DNA of 64,000 nt, taken from assembly GCA_022766245.1 (NCBI GenBank), contig JALEPL010000051.1, positions 1-64,000 on the forward strand, in the 5' to 3' direction. The stretch's first letter is position 1. Every line of letters starts with the position of its first letter. The notes below the pieces were generated by a model that was given only the letters and a program-made list of their open reading frames with translations, was not told the origin of the DNA and made no database searches. The translations under genes and the position numbers were made by a program. This stretch comes from Lachnospiraceae bacterium. Its GTDB lineage: Bacteria; Bacillota; Clostridia; Lachnospirales; Lachnospiraceae. Below, piece after piece: positions 17,988 to 28,143 of the stretch.

Positions 17988-19199
17988 TTGCTTGAAATTA
18001 CAACAAAAACAACAGATAACAGTTCCAGTGCCAGAATCGTAGTGATCGGCGTTGGTGGCGCAGGAAATAATGCAGTAAATAGAATGATCGATGAAAATGT
18101 CAGTGGTGTTGAGTTTGTGGGAGTGAACACGGACAAGCAGGCATTACTGTTGTGTAAGGCACCTACGTTGATCCAGATCGGTGAGAAGCTGACCAAGGGA
18201 CTTGGCGCAGGTTCTCAGCCGGAAGTGGGAGAGAAGGCTGCAGAGGAGAGCGAGGAGGAAATCTCTGAGGCAATCGAAGGCGCAGACATGGTATTCGTTA
18301 CCTGTGGTATGGGTGGAGGTACCGGTACCGGTGCGGCACCTATCGTTGCAAAGATTGCAAAGGACAAGGGTATTCTTACCGTTGGCGTTGTGACAAAGCC
18401 TTTCCGTTTTGAGGCAAAGGTTCGTATGGCCAATGCATTGGCCGGAATAGACCGTTTAAAAGAGCATGTGGATACCTTGATTGTGATTCCCAATGACAAG
18501 CTGATGGAGATTGTGGATCGCAGAACCACCTTCCCGGAGGCGTTGAAGAAGGCTGATGAGGTATTGCAGCAGTCCGTACAGGGAATTACAGATTTGATCA
18601 ATACATCTGAGGATATCAACCTCGACTTTGCAGATATCCAGACTGTGATGCGTGATATGGGTATGGCTCATATCGGTATCGGTTCTGCGAAGGGTGATGA
18701 CAAGGCAATCGAGGCTGTAAAGCTTGCCATTGCAAGCCCGCTGCTTGAGACCACCATCAATGGTGCATCTCATGTTATTGTAAACCTGACCGGTGATATC
18801 ATGATGAATGATGCCGGTGATGCAGTGGGATATATCGAGGAACTGGCTGGAGAGAACGCACATGTTATTTTTGGTGTGAAGTATGATGCAACCATGGCAG
18901 ATGAGGCTATCATCACAGTAATTGCTACTGGTTTGGAGGATCGTCAGGAGAAGACTTCTACCACGAATTTCATGTCTGGTCTGAAGTATCCGACGACACC
19001 TACACGTCCCATGACACAGGGCATGGCGAATCGGCCGCTGACATCCACCACAACAACCGCAGGTGTATCATCAACTGCAGCGTCCACGACACCAAGCGTG
19101 CCTACATACACCGGTATCAATAAGCCGAAGCAGCCGGAGGCATCTGTGCAGGAGAAGACCATCAAGATTCCGGAGTTCTTGAAGAACACCAGAAAATAA
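17988..19199 (+). CDS. ftsZ: Cell division GTPase FtsZ, TTG start
   Basis: [34 protein letters not shown] 17973-17981. Confidence 0.97.
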   Translation: MLEITTKTTDNSSSARIVVIGVGGAGNNAVNRMIDENVSGVEFVGVNTDKQALLLCKAPTLIQIGEKLTKGLGAGSQPEVGEKAAEESEEEISEAIEGADMVFVTCGMGGGTGTGAAPIVAKIAKDKGILTVGVVTKPFRFEAKVRMANALAGIDRLKEHVDTLIVIPNDKLMEIVDRRTTFPEALKKADEVLQQSVQGITDLINTSEDINLDFADIQTVMRDMGMAHIGIGSAKGDDKAIEAVKLAIASPLLETTINGASHVIVNLTGDIMMNDAGDAVGYIEELAGENAHVIFGVKYDATMADEAIITVIATGLEDRQEKTSTTNFMSGLKYPTTPTRPMTQGMANRPLTSTTTTAGVSSTAASTTPSVPTYTGINKPKQPEASVQEKTIKIPEFLKNTRK

Positions 19200-19240
19200 G
19201 AGAAGCAGATTATAAATTAATAGAAAAAAAGACGAAACTG

Positions 19241-19273
19241 CCGCCCTACGAGAAAATCGTAGGGCGGTTTTTT
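19241..19273 (+). terminator. Intrinsic terminator after ftsZ
   Basis: CCGCCCTACGA/TCGTAGGGCGG + T6. Confidence 0.92.
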
Positions 19274-19361
19274 GAATTTTCTTTTGATGATATATGTCGA
19301 AGCATGCCTTTTCGTAGGCAAAAGTGTATGGTAAACTGAATGTAAAGGATGTGTGAATGCC

Positions 19362-19546
19362 AAAGATAGTGTCAAGTCAAATATGAAAACGGCATCAGGT
19401 TTTGTCTCCAAAGCAGCGCTAAGCGACCTTTGGGAATATGCCCTGAGGTGGCGTCTCGAAGAGACGACGGAGTCCTGAGGGCGTAATCTAGAACGAACAT
19501 AACTTTGAGTGGCGTATACGTCACCTGCGGTGACACCTCATGCCAA
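19362..19546 (+). repeat. 185-bp dispersed structured repeat, copy 2
   Basis: Ungapped match to 3089-3273; compensatory change in hairpin 1. Confidence 0.9.
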
Positions 19547-19554
19547 AGGGAGGG

Positions 19555-20040
19555 AATAAAAATTGTTACAATCATCTGGCCCATATTCTGGTATATAGCT
19601 ACAATTCTGATTATCGGAAGTTCGTTACCGTAGAAGGAATCGAAGAGCGCATTGCAGAGTTCCCTTACATGCTGTAATATATCAAAACTGTATGGTTTGA
19701 TTGCTTTGGCATGCTTACGCCTGTTCTTCTGGAAGAACTGCTTCGGACAAAGGAAAACTTATCCGTGTTCCGGCAGGATGATTCTCACCGGGAACAGATG
19801 AAGGATGACGCTTATTTGATGATGATACTGCAAAAGGTGAAGAGCAGTGCGGAGGAGTTTGATGTGGATACACTGGATGTGCTCAGTGAGGAAATCACAA
19901 AATACCGATATGATGAGAACATAGAGGAAGCGATGGAGCGCCTGGTAGAGCAGATTCGGGATCTTCAGATGGAGGAACATTTTTGTGAAAAGGATGTTTT
20001 TTTACGGCGGGTTTTCTGTCGAATCTTCGTGATGATTTGA
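19555..20040 (+). pseudogene. Apparent remnants of a signalling gene (possible C-terminal hybrid-kinase/Hpt-like fragment)
   Basis: Startless frame 19555-19677 (NKNCYNHLAHILVYSYNSDYRKFVTVEGIEERIAEFPYML*), then ORF 19711-20040 (LLEELLRTKENL...EEFDVDTLDVLSEEITKYRYDENIEEAMERL). Confidence 0.4.
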
Positions 20041-20092
20041 CAGGAAACTCGCCGTATTTTCGACATAATGTTTGAAGGGAAAACACTATAAT
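20017..20092 (+). promoter_or_regulatory. Spo0A-type spoIIG promoter: two 0A boxes and extended-spacing promoter
   Basis: TGTCGAA 20017-20023; TTCGACA 20059-20065; TATAAT 20087-20092, 21 nt from TCGACA. Confidence 0.65.
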
Positions 20093-20112
20093 AGTCACTG
20101 ACGGAAAGAGAG

Positions 20113-20901
20113 GTGGAACCTATATATGCATTATACATAGATACATTTTTTGCAAACAATTGTGCCATGGACTTCCTGGCATTGTGGATGGTTGATATTC
20201 TTCTAAACCGATCAGCAAAAAAAATGCGGCTTCTCGGATGGGCAGCCTTGGGCAGCCTGTTTAGTCTGGCACTGTTTCTGTGGATGAAAAGTTATCTGCT
20301 GTATCAGATTTGCATTCATCTGCTGGTAAATCCACTGATGCTCCTGGGGGCTTTTGGCAAGGGACGCAAATATGACTGGTTGATCAATTATCTGGTGAGT
20401 TATGGGGCAATCATGCTTTGTGGCGGGATTATGCAGTGGTTGAATCAGACATTGTTTGACGGGACACATCTCTATTTTTCCATGGTGTGTACCTGGGGAA
20501 TTGCCCTGATGGCAGCAAGGTTCTACAGAAGAAAAAGACAGGTGCAGAAGTATTTGTTTCCGGTGACACTGAAAAATGGAGCCTGGAGTGTTCGGGTCTT
20601 GGCATATTATGATACAGGAAATCTGCTGCGGGATCCTTACATAGGCCAGTGGGTAAGCATTTTAGATGAGAGGGTGTTGCCGCCTGAGGTGACAGCGGAT
20701 CTGTCCTTCCGGCTGATTCCCTTTTCCAGTGTGGGTGACAGCTCCGGGATGATGCATGCCTTTACCATAGAGGAACTTACCATCCGGTGTGGCAAGGAAG
20801 AACAAAGGATTCATCCTGCAGTAGTGGGAATTGCAGAGGCAAAGCTGTTTGAAAAGAGAGAATATCAGATGATTTTAAATCGTCATCTTATGTCTGGATA
20901 A
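20113..20901 (+). CDS. spoIIGA: Sigma-E processing peptidase SpoIIGA (GTG start)
   Basis: YIDTFFANNCAMDFLALW..., aspartyl motif YYDTGNLLRDP; upstream of sigE. Confidence 0.92.
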   Translation: MEPIYALYIDTFFANNCAMDFLALWMVDILLNRSAKKMRLLGWAALGSLFSLALFLWMKSYLLYQICIHLLVNPLMLLGAFGKGRKYDWLINYLVSYGAIMLCGGIMQWLNQTLFDGTHLYFSMVCTWGIALMAARFYRRKRQVQKYLFPVTLKNGAWSVRVLAYYDTGNLLRDPYIGQWVSILDERVLPPEVTADLSFRLIPFSSVGDSSGMMHAFTIEELTIRCGKEEQRIHPAVVGIAEAKLFEKREYQMILNRHLMSG

Positions 20902-20913
20902 GTGAGGGAAATT

Positions 20914-21654
20914 ATGTATATAAAAGTAAATGTACCGGATCATTTCCGGTTTCGCTTTATGGTGAATCTAAAGGATTTGCTTCGGGGAAAGGAAAAGGAG
21001 ATTCATTACATTGGTGGTGCGGAGGTACTGCCACCGCCGCTGAGCGGGGAGGAGGAACATGACTGTATTGAAAAACTGCTGGGAGAGGGCGGTGAGCAGG
21101 CCAGAAAGCAGCTCATAGAGCATAATCTCAGACTGGTGGTTTATATTGCCAAAAAGTTTGACAATACAGGAGTAGGTGTGGAGGATCTGATTTCCATTGG
21201 AACCATCGGTCTGATTAAGGCAATCAATACATTTAATCCGGAGAAAAATATTAAGCTGGCTACCTATGCTTCCCGCTGCATTGAAAATGAAATCCTGATG
21301 TACCTTCGGAGAAATAGCAAGACGAAGCTGGAGGTGTCCATTGACGAACCGCTGAATGTGGATTGGGATGGCAATGAGCTGTTGCTGTCGGATATATTGG
21401 GGACAGACGAGGATGTAATCTACAAGGATCTGGAGACGGAGGTAGAGCACAAGCTTCTGCGCAAGGCTATGGAGCATTTGAGTGGCAGAGAACGTAAAAT
21501 CGTAGAACTTCGCTTCGGGTTAAACACGAAAGATGGTGTGGAAATGACACAGAAGGAAGTAGCGGATCTGCTGGGAATTTCACAATCCTATATTTCGCGG
21601 CTGGAAAAGAAAATCATGAAACGGCTGCGGAAAGAAATTGTGAAGTTTGAATAA
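20914..21654 (+). CDS. sigE: Sporulation sigma factor SigE
   Basis: [64 protein letters not shown]; synteny with spoIIGA; start could also be GTG 20902. Confidence 0.95.
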   Translation: MYIKVNVPDHFRFRFMVNLKDLLRGKEKEIHYIGGAEVLPPPLSGEEEHDCIEKLLGEGGEQARKQLIEHNLRLVVYIAKKFDNTGVGVEDLISIGTIGLIKAINTFNPEKNIKLATYASRCIENEILMYLRRNSKTKLEVSIDEPLNVDWDGNELLLSDILGTDEDVIYKDLETEVEHKLLRKAMEHLSGRERKIVELRFGLNTKDGVEMTQKEVADLLGISQSYISRLEKKIMKRLRKEIVKFE

Positions 21655-21730
21655 AGAATAAAAAAAATAGTATTATTTTTTGTGCATTCATGCTATACTT
21701 TATATATCATAAATGCAAGGAGATGGTATT

Positions 21731-23338
21731 ATGGTTTTGGAGTTCATAGGGGCAGCGCATGAAGTTACGGGCAGTTGTCATTTCCTGCAGTTTGGGGATC
21801 GGCATATATTGGTGGATTGCGGTATGGAGCAGGGACCGGATCTGTATGTGAATCAGGAGATTCCGGTAAATCCATCGGATGTGGATTTTGTATTTGTGAC
21901 CCACGCCCATATCGACCATTCCGGCCTTCTTCCGCTTTTGTACAGTCATGGTTTTCGGGGACAGATTTTTGCCACCAGAGCTACATGTGAACTGTGCAAT
22001 ATCTTTTTAAAGGATAGTGCACATATTCAGATGTTTGAGGCAGAATGGCGCAATCGTAAGGCGAAACGAGCCGGATTGCCGGAAGTGGAACCGCTTTATG
22101 ATATGGATGATGCAATAGGGGTGTTGCAGCATTTTGTACCATGTGAATATCATGAGGTGATAGAGATCTGTCCGGGGCTGAAGGTTCGATTTGTGGATGC
22201 GGGACATCTGCTGGGTTCCTCCTGTATTGAGATGTGGGTTCGGGAGGATGATGAGCCGGAGGTGAAGATTGTATTTTCCGGTGATATCGGTCAGGGGAAT
22301 AAGCCTCTCATTAAGAATCCTGAATTTATCAAGGAAGCAGATTATGTGGTGATGGAATCTACCTATGGAGACAGACTGCACAATGCACCACCGGATTATG
22401 CCAAGTCTCTTGCACCGGTTTTGGAGCGCACCTTCCGTCGAGGGGGAAATCTGGTAATTCCGGCCTTTTCCGTTGGCCGTACACAGGAGATGCTGTATCA
22501 TCTGCGGAGAATTAAGACAGAGCATTTGATGACAGAGTTTGAGGATTTTGAGGTATACATAGATAGCCCGCTGGCCGTGGAAGCAACGAATGTTTTCCAC
22601 AAAAGTGTGGAGGAATGTTTCAGCGAGGAAGCGCGGGAGATGGTGCGACAGGGAATTAATCCCATCAGTTTTCCGGGATTAAAGACTGCTGTTTCCAGCG
22701 ATGAGTCCAAGATGATTAATTTCATCAATAAGCCAATTGTAATCATATCTGCATCCGGAATGTGTGAGGCAGGACGTATCCGTCATCATTTAAAGCATAA
22801 TCTGTGGCGACCGGAATCTACCATTCTTTTTGTAGGATTTCAGGTTCCGGGCACCTTGGGCTTTAACCTTTTAAATGGAGCGGAACAGGTGCGGCTCTTT
22901 GGTGAGACCATCGAGGTGAAAGCAGAAATCCTGAATCTTCCGGGAATCAGTGGTCATGCAGACCGCAATAAGCTTACGGAGTGGGCCGCAGCGTTTACCA
23001 AGCCACCGAAGCGTGTCTTTGTGGTACATGGAGATGATGAGACTTGTGACGGATTTGCCCGATATCTGCAGAAGGCGTTGGGATATAATGCGGTAGCACC
23101 TTACAGTGGTGATACCTATGATCTTGCCACGAACTGCTGTATCCGAGAGGGAGACCGGACGATTGTTCCGAAGAGGGAGAAGAAGAGTCAGAAGGCCACC
23201 AGCAATGTATTTGCAAGATTGCTGGCAGCCGGACAGAGACTGATCACCGTCATCCACAAAAATGAGGGAGGAGCCAATAAGGATCTGGCAAAGTTTGCAG
23301 ATCAGATCAATGCTTTGTCCGATAAGTGGGAGCGTTAA
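21731..23338 (+). CDS. MBL-fold/beta-CASP RNA-metabolising hydrolase
   Basis: THAHIDHSG; beta-CASP features; GISGHADRNKL; AAGGAGATGG RBS. Confidence 0.88.
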   Translation: MVLEFIGAAHEVTGSCHFLQFGDRHILVDCGMEQGPDLYVNQEIPVNPSDVDFVFVTHAHIDHSGLLPLLYSHGFRGQIFATRATCELCNIFLKDSAHIQMFEAEWRNRKAKRAGLPEVEPLYDMDDAIGVLQHFVPCEYHEVIEICPGLKVRFVDAGHLLGSSCIEMWVREDDEPEVKIVFSGDIGQGNKPLIKNPEFIKEADYVVMESTYGDRLHNAPPDYAKSLAPVLERTFRRGGNLVIPAFSVGRTQEMLYHLRRIKTEHLMTEFEDFEVYIDSPLAVEATNVFHKSVEECFSEEAREMVRQGINPISFPGLKTAVSSDESKMINFINKPIVIISASGMCEAGRIRHHLKHNLWRPESTILFVGFQVPGTLGFNLLNGAEQVRLFGETIEVKAEILNLPGISGHADRNKLTEWAAAFTKPPKRVFVVHGDDETCDGFARYLQKALGYNAVAPYSGDTYDLATNCCIREGDRTIVPKREKKSQKATSNVFARLLAAGQRLITVIHKNEGGANKDLAKFADQINALSDKWER

Positions 23339-24423
23339 GAGAGCAGACAAGACAGAAGCTTGTCGTTCATCTCACGACTCATAATGCAGAAACGGATGTA
23401 TTTGTTATCTAAAAATGGAAATGTGGAGCAGTCGCGAATCATCATTCCCTGACGTATGGCCTTGTCAAAGAGATCCTGGGAAGTGATGTCTGAACGCAAG
23501 AGCTTCACCAGCATAAAGTTGCCGGAGGGCTGGTATACCTTAAAGTCGGGATGGTTTTTCAGTATTTCATAGATACGATCTCGCTCGGAGGATATCAGCT
23601 CTTTTGTTTCTTTGATGTATTCCTGGTCGGTAAACATGATCTCGCCGGCAATCACGGCAAGAGAGTTGATGGTCCATGGATTCTTCCTGGTATTGATCAG
23701 TTTGATGAGATCTGTATTGCCTGTGATGGCATAGCCAAGGCGAAGACCCGGTGCCGCAAAAAATTTAGATGTCCCCCGAAGAATGATGATATTGTTGTAG
23801 TAGTTTGTAAGGGACACAGCAGTGATCTCCTCCATGTTGTTGGCAAATTCCACATAGGTCTCGTCCACCATCACAAAGATATCATAGCGTTTACACACAT
23901 CTAAGATTCGGCGCATGGTCTGTCGGTTGATGCAGGAGGAGGTTGGATTGTTGGGATTACAAATCACCACCAGATCCACACTTTCGTTGAGGCTGGAGGT
24001 AAAATCCTCCACATCCAGAATAAAGTCATTTTCTTCCTTTAGAGGATAGTACAGGGTAGTTCCTCCGCCTAAAGAGATTTCCCGCTCATACTCGGAGTAG
24101 GTCGGACCGATGACAACGGCTTTTTTTGGGTGTTTGATCTGAATAAATAATGAAATCAGCTCAGTAGAGCCGTTTCCTACGATGACATGGTCAGCCTCTG
24201 TGCCCGCATATTCGGCGATGCAGTTTCGCAGTGAGGTGTACTCCCGATCCGGGTAAGTGGTGATGGCATCAATGTGTGAGGCTAAGGTGCTTCGAAGCTT
24301 TGGAGATACCCCCAGTGGATTGACATTGGCAGAGAAGCTTACGATGTCCTCTTTTTTGATTCCATAAATGCGTTCTATTTTCTCTAAATCACTTCCGTGA
24401 AAATGATCTGTGTGTTTAATCAT
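23335..24423 (-). CDS. PLP aminotransferase, HisC/CobD-like
   Basis: FSANVNPLGVSPK, NPNNPTS, RGTSKFFAAPGLRLGY. Confidence 0.88.
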   Translation of the reverse strand: MIKHTDHFHGSDLEKIERIYGIKKEDIVSFSANVNPLGVSPKLRSTLASHIDAITTYPDREYTSLRNCIAEYAGTEADHVIVGNGSTELISLFIQIKHPKKAVVIGPTYSEYEREISLGGGTTLYYPLKEENDFILDVEDFTSSLNESVDLVVICNPNNPTSSCINRQTMRRILDVCKRYDIFVMVDETYVEFANNMEEITAVSLTNYYNNIIILRGTSKFFAAPGLRLGYAITGNTDLIKLINTRKNPWTINSLAVIAGEIMFTDQEYIKETKELISSERDRIYEILKNHPDFKVYQPSGNFMLVKLLRSDITSQDLFDKAIRQGMMIRDCSTFPFLDNKYIRFCIMSREMNDKLLSCLLS

Positions 24424-24511
24424 GTTGCTTCCTTTCTTTTTTTGGTTTATAATCTATTATAATTGTTATTAATGAAAAATCAACAAAAAGCAATACAAAG
24501 CAGGTGACACA

Positions 24512-27500
24512 GTGCAAAAGCGAATCAGACAACTTGCATTGGGAAAGTTCCAGCAGGTTGAACCTACGCTGTCTCTTGCTCCGGAAAAAATCGAGATCCG
24601 GGTCTTGGAAGGTCAGAATTATCAGGGCAGTTTTAAGATTACGGTAACAAATCACAAGAAGATACGGGGATTGGTATATACCTCTAATCCTTATATGGAG
24701 TGTCTGACACCGGAGTTTGAGGGGGAAGAAGTAGAAATCAGATACGAATTTCATAGCGGGGGATTTGTCGAAGGGGATATTCAAAAGGGGGAATTTTGTA
24801 TTATTTGCAACCAGATTGAATATAACCTTTCTTTTGTTGTGTCTGTCACTAAATTGTATGCGGAATCCTCAGTGGGGAAGATTCGCACACTGGAGGATTT
24901 TACCAGGCTGGCGCAGATGGATTACCGGGAGGCTTTTCGCATTTTTATTTCTCCGGCATTTCGTCATATTCTCCGGGAGGATCAGGTACAGCAGAGACTA
25001 TACTATGAAGGTATGGGCAGAGGGCAGGCTACCATGGCGAATATGGAGGAATTTCTGGTGGCTTCCCATCAGAAGGATGCCGTCACCTTTGTGGTGGAGG
25101 AGGAGGCTCCGGAGTTTGGACGGATGAATGAGAGTCAGCAGGAACGGGTATTTGTGCGTAAAAATGGATGGGGGTATGTAGGATTTGCGGTGACGTCAGA
25201 TAATGATTTTCTGCGGCCGGAACGGGGCTTTTATTCCACAGAGGATTTTGTGGGCAGTATCTGTGAGATATCCTATTACATGGATATGAATGCACTTCAT
25301 CCGGGAAAAAACTATGGTACTCTGATTTTTGAAAATGCATATCAGCGGGAAACCTATCAAATTGTGGTGAATATGAGCGATAAGGCTGCGGAGGAGGAGA
25401 ATAGGCTGCATAGGCAGAAACAACAGGCTTTGGCAGAATTGACCCAGTACTATCTGACTTATCGTATGAAAAAAATGGGCGGGGGACTTTGGGCAGTGAA
25501 GACGATTGAGCTTCTGGATCATTTGCTGGCTTTGAATCCCGAGGAAAGCTGGTACCGTCTCATGAAGGCACAGGCCTATCTCATCAGCAATCAGCGTCAG
25601 GAGGCAGAGTGGATTCTGGATGATTGGTATAGAGAAAACCAGAATCGGACTACGCCGATTTATGCCTATTATCTGTATCTGTGTTCGTTGCGTCAGCGGG
25701 AGGAAGGGTATATTAACCGCATTACGGAGCAGATTGAGAAGATTTACCGCAAAAGCGGGCAGGATATCCGTGTGTTTTGGATTCTGCTTTTTCTTAAGGA
25801 GGAATATTGCCTGGAACCGGTGAAGAGACTCCGGGCTATTGAAAGTAAGATAGGAGATGGCGTGAACAGTCCATTTTTCTATGTGGAACTATATTATCTG
25901 TTCTGGCAGCAGCCACAGCTTCTGGTGCGACTTGGCGAGATAGAACGGAAGGTCTTGTATTGGGCTATGCGCCATGACGGCCTTACGGCAAATATGTCTA
26001 TGCAGATTGCCATGCTGGCTTCTACCGTGCATGGTTATGATCCATTGTTGTATCGTTTGATGTGCTATTGCTATGAGAAGTATGAGCAGGAGGAAATGCT
26101 GACGGCTTTGTGCACCTATCTGGTACGTTGTCAAAGATTTGGCACGGCGATGCATGGGTGGTATGCTCGTGGAATCGAGGCGGATCTGAGGATTGCCGGA
26201 TTGAATGAGGCCTACCTGATTACGATGGATGTACAGGATCTGACCAGAATTCCGAAAATGGTTCAGATGTATTTTCAGTATAACAATACTTTGCCCTATC
26301 GGCAGAAAGCGGCACTGATTGCCAATATTATCCTCCATAAAGAGGAGGACCCGGAGAGTTATGACCGCTATCGAAAGATAATGGAAGAGTTTGCACTGGA
26401 TCAGATTACGGAAGGGCATATAGATGATAATCTGGCAATTCTATATACAGAATTATTAGAACAGGGGGGGATATTAGGCCCCATGGCCCGACCGCTGGCG
26501 AAGGTGGTTTTTACATACCGGATGAACTGCTTTTCTACTAAGGCAGTGTATATGTATGTGATTCACAGACAGCTGCAGACTGTGCAAAAGGTGCCTCTGG
26601 TACATGGCAGGGCATATTTTCAGCTATATACAAAGGATTATGCCATCATTTTGGAGGATGCCAAGGGCAACCGCTACGCAGGAGGAATTCCCTATCAGAT
26701 TGAGCGTCTGATTCGTCCAAGACAATACTATAAAACTTGTATGGAATTTGCACCGGATGAGGAGAATTATCTGCTGTATCATTTTAGTGAACGGTGGAAG
26801 AGCCGTATGCTGATGCCGGAGGATGGACCATTTTTCTATCATCTGCTGGAGTGTGAGCACCTGCGCCCTGAATTTCGCAGCAGACTTTATCCAGAGGCGG
26901 TGGATTATTATGACAGACAGCAGGATCAGCAGAGGGTGTGCAATCTGCTGATTCACAGTGATCTGAGCTTTTTGAATCGTAAGGCAAGAGCTTATATGAT
27001 GGAACAGATGATCCGCCTGCAGCTCTATGATTTGGCGTATCAGAATGTACGGGAATACGGATTCTTGGGAATTGCGCCGGAACGTTTGGTAGCATTGTGC
27101 AATTACGAAATTGAGCTGATGGAGGAGGAGGGCGATGATTTCCTCATTATTCTCTGTGAAAATACGTTTCGAAACAAAAAGTACAGTGCTCAGATGCTGC
27201 AGTATCTGGCCAGATACTATCTGGGGCCAACCCGCATCATGGCTGAAATATGGGAGGAAGCCCAGCACTTCGAGGTGGATACCTACGAACTGGAGGAACG
27301 GCTTTTGGTGCAAATGCTCTATACTGCGGAATTCGTGGATCAGATTCAGCAGATTTATGAGAGTCATAAGAAGCGTGGGGTGACCAGAATGCTGCGGGAT
27401 GCCTATTGCAACTATTTTTCCTACTACTATTTTGTGCGGGAAGGAATCGTGATGGATGGGCTGATTCCGGAATTGAGGCAGCGGTATCTGGAGAAGGAAC

Positions 27501-28054
27501 AGCTGACGGATATTATGAAGCTGGCACTTTTGTATGGAATGACGGAGCGGCATATCATAGGAGGAGACCGGGTGAATGGGGAGATTGCCCGGCAGCTGTT
27601 AGAAGAATTATTGGAGCGTCAGATGTATTTTGCATTTTATCGGAAACTACCGGAGGAACTTTTGTATCAGTATCAGCTATATGACCGACAATTTGTGGAG
27701 TACCGCAGCAATCCGGGCTTACAAGTGGTGATACATTCCGGGAAACAAGGAGATTTTGTCCGGGAAGAGATGACGGAAATGTACCCCGGCATCTATGTGA
27801 AGGAGTATATACTTTTTTTTGGCGAGGATATTCAATACTATATCTGCGAGGAGTCCGGGGATGGGACCAATGTAACAGAAAGCGGCAGTATCAGACAGCA
27901 GGAACTGTGTTCCATGGAGCAGTTGAGCAGATATGATCTTTTGAATCGGATGAACTTTGAATTATCCATGCAGGATTATGAATCGGCAGAAGAACTGATG
28001 AAGCAATACGATATCCTTCAGCAGCGCAACGAGACCTGTTATCATTTGATGTAA
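24512..28054 (+). CDS. 1180-aa uncharacterised protein: N-terminal beta-sandwich-like segments plus helical TPR-like solenoid (possibly DUF5717-type)
   Basis: Long uninterrupted ORF, GTG start with AGCAGGTGA upstream; first gene of four-gene cluster; family name is from memory. Confidence 0.75.
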   Translation: MQKRIRQLALGKFQQVEPTLSLAPEKIEIRVLEGQNYQGSFKITVTNHKKIRGLVYTSNPYMECLTPEFEGEEVEIRYEFHSGGFVEGDIQKGEFCIICNQIEYNLSFVVSVTKLYAESSVGKIRTLEDFTRLAQMDYREAFRIFISPAFRHILREDQVQQRLYYEGMGRGQATMANMEEFLVASHQKDAVTFVVEEEAPEFGRMNESQQERVFVRKNGWGYVGFAVTSDNDFLRPERGFYSTEDFVGSICEISYYMDMNALHPGKNYGTLIFENAYQRETYQIVVNMSDKAAEEENRLHRQKQQALAELTQYYLTYRMKKMGGGLWAVKTIELLDHLLALNPEESWYRLMKAQAYLISNQRQEAEWILDDWYRENQNRTTPIYAYYLYLCSLRQREEGYINRITEQIEKIYRKSGQDIRVFWILLFLKEEYCLEPVKRLRAIESKIGDGVNSPFFYVELYYLFWQQPQLLVRLGEIERKVLYWAMRHDGLTANMSMQIAMLASTVHGYDPLLYRLMCYCYEKYEQEEMLTALCTYLVRCQRFGTAMHGWYARGIEADLRIAGLNEAYLITMDVQDLTRIPKMVQMYFQYNNTLPYRQKAALIANIILHKEEDPESYDRYRKIMEEFALDQITEGHIDDNLAILYTELLEQGGILGPMARPLAKVVFTYRMNCFSTKAVYMYVIHRQLQTVQKVPLVHGRAYFQLYTKDYAIILEDAKGNRYAGGIPYQIERLIRPRQYYKTCMEFAPDEENYLLYHFSERWKSRMLMPEDGPFFYHLLECEHLRPEFRSRLYPEAVDYYDRQQDQQRVCNLLIHSDLSFLNRKARAYMMEQMIRLQLYDLAYQNVREYGFLGIAPERLVALCNYEIELMEEEGDDFLIILCENTFRNKKYSAQMLQYLARYYLGPTRIMAEIWEEAQHFEVDTYELEERLLVQMLYTAEFVDQIQQIYESHKKRGVTRMLRDAYCNYFSYYYFVREGIVMDGLIPELRQRYLEKEQLTDIMKLALLYGMTERHIIGGDRVNGEIARQLLEELLERQMYFAFYRKLPEELLYQYQLYDRQFVEYRSNPGLQVVIHSGKQGDFVREEMTEMYPGIYVKEYILFFGEDIQYYICEESGDGTNVTESGSIRQQELCSMEQLSRYDLLNRMNFELSMQDYESAEELMKQYDILQQRNETCYHLM

Positions 28055-28116
28055 CCACATGAGCAAAAAGGAAGCTGCGAAGCAGCAATTTTGCGAATGG
28101 GGTTCTGAATAGTTAC
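28051..28116. repeat. Right half of the 7167-7319 element
   Basis: 66-nt match to 7254-7319 with 3 mismatches; contains the upstream gene's TAA stop. Confidence 0.8.
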
Positions 28117-28143
28117 GATATAATAATGTATTAGGAGGAACCG

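Noticed and set aside
19295-19301. Additional perfect TGTCGAA (0A box) downstream of ftsZ
   Set aside because: A 7-mer is expected several times by chance in 64 kb; no promoter next to it.
26624-27553. 309-aa antisense ORF within the 1180-aa gene
   Set aside because: Mirror-frame artefact of a long coding region; no recognisable motif.
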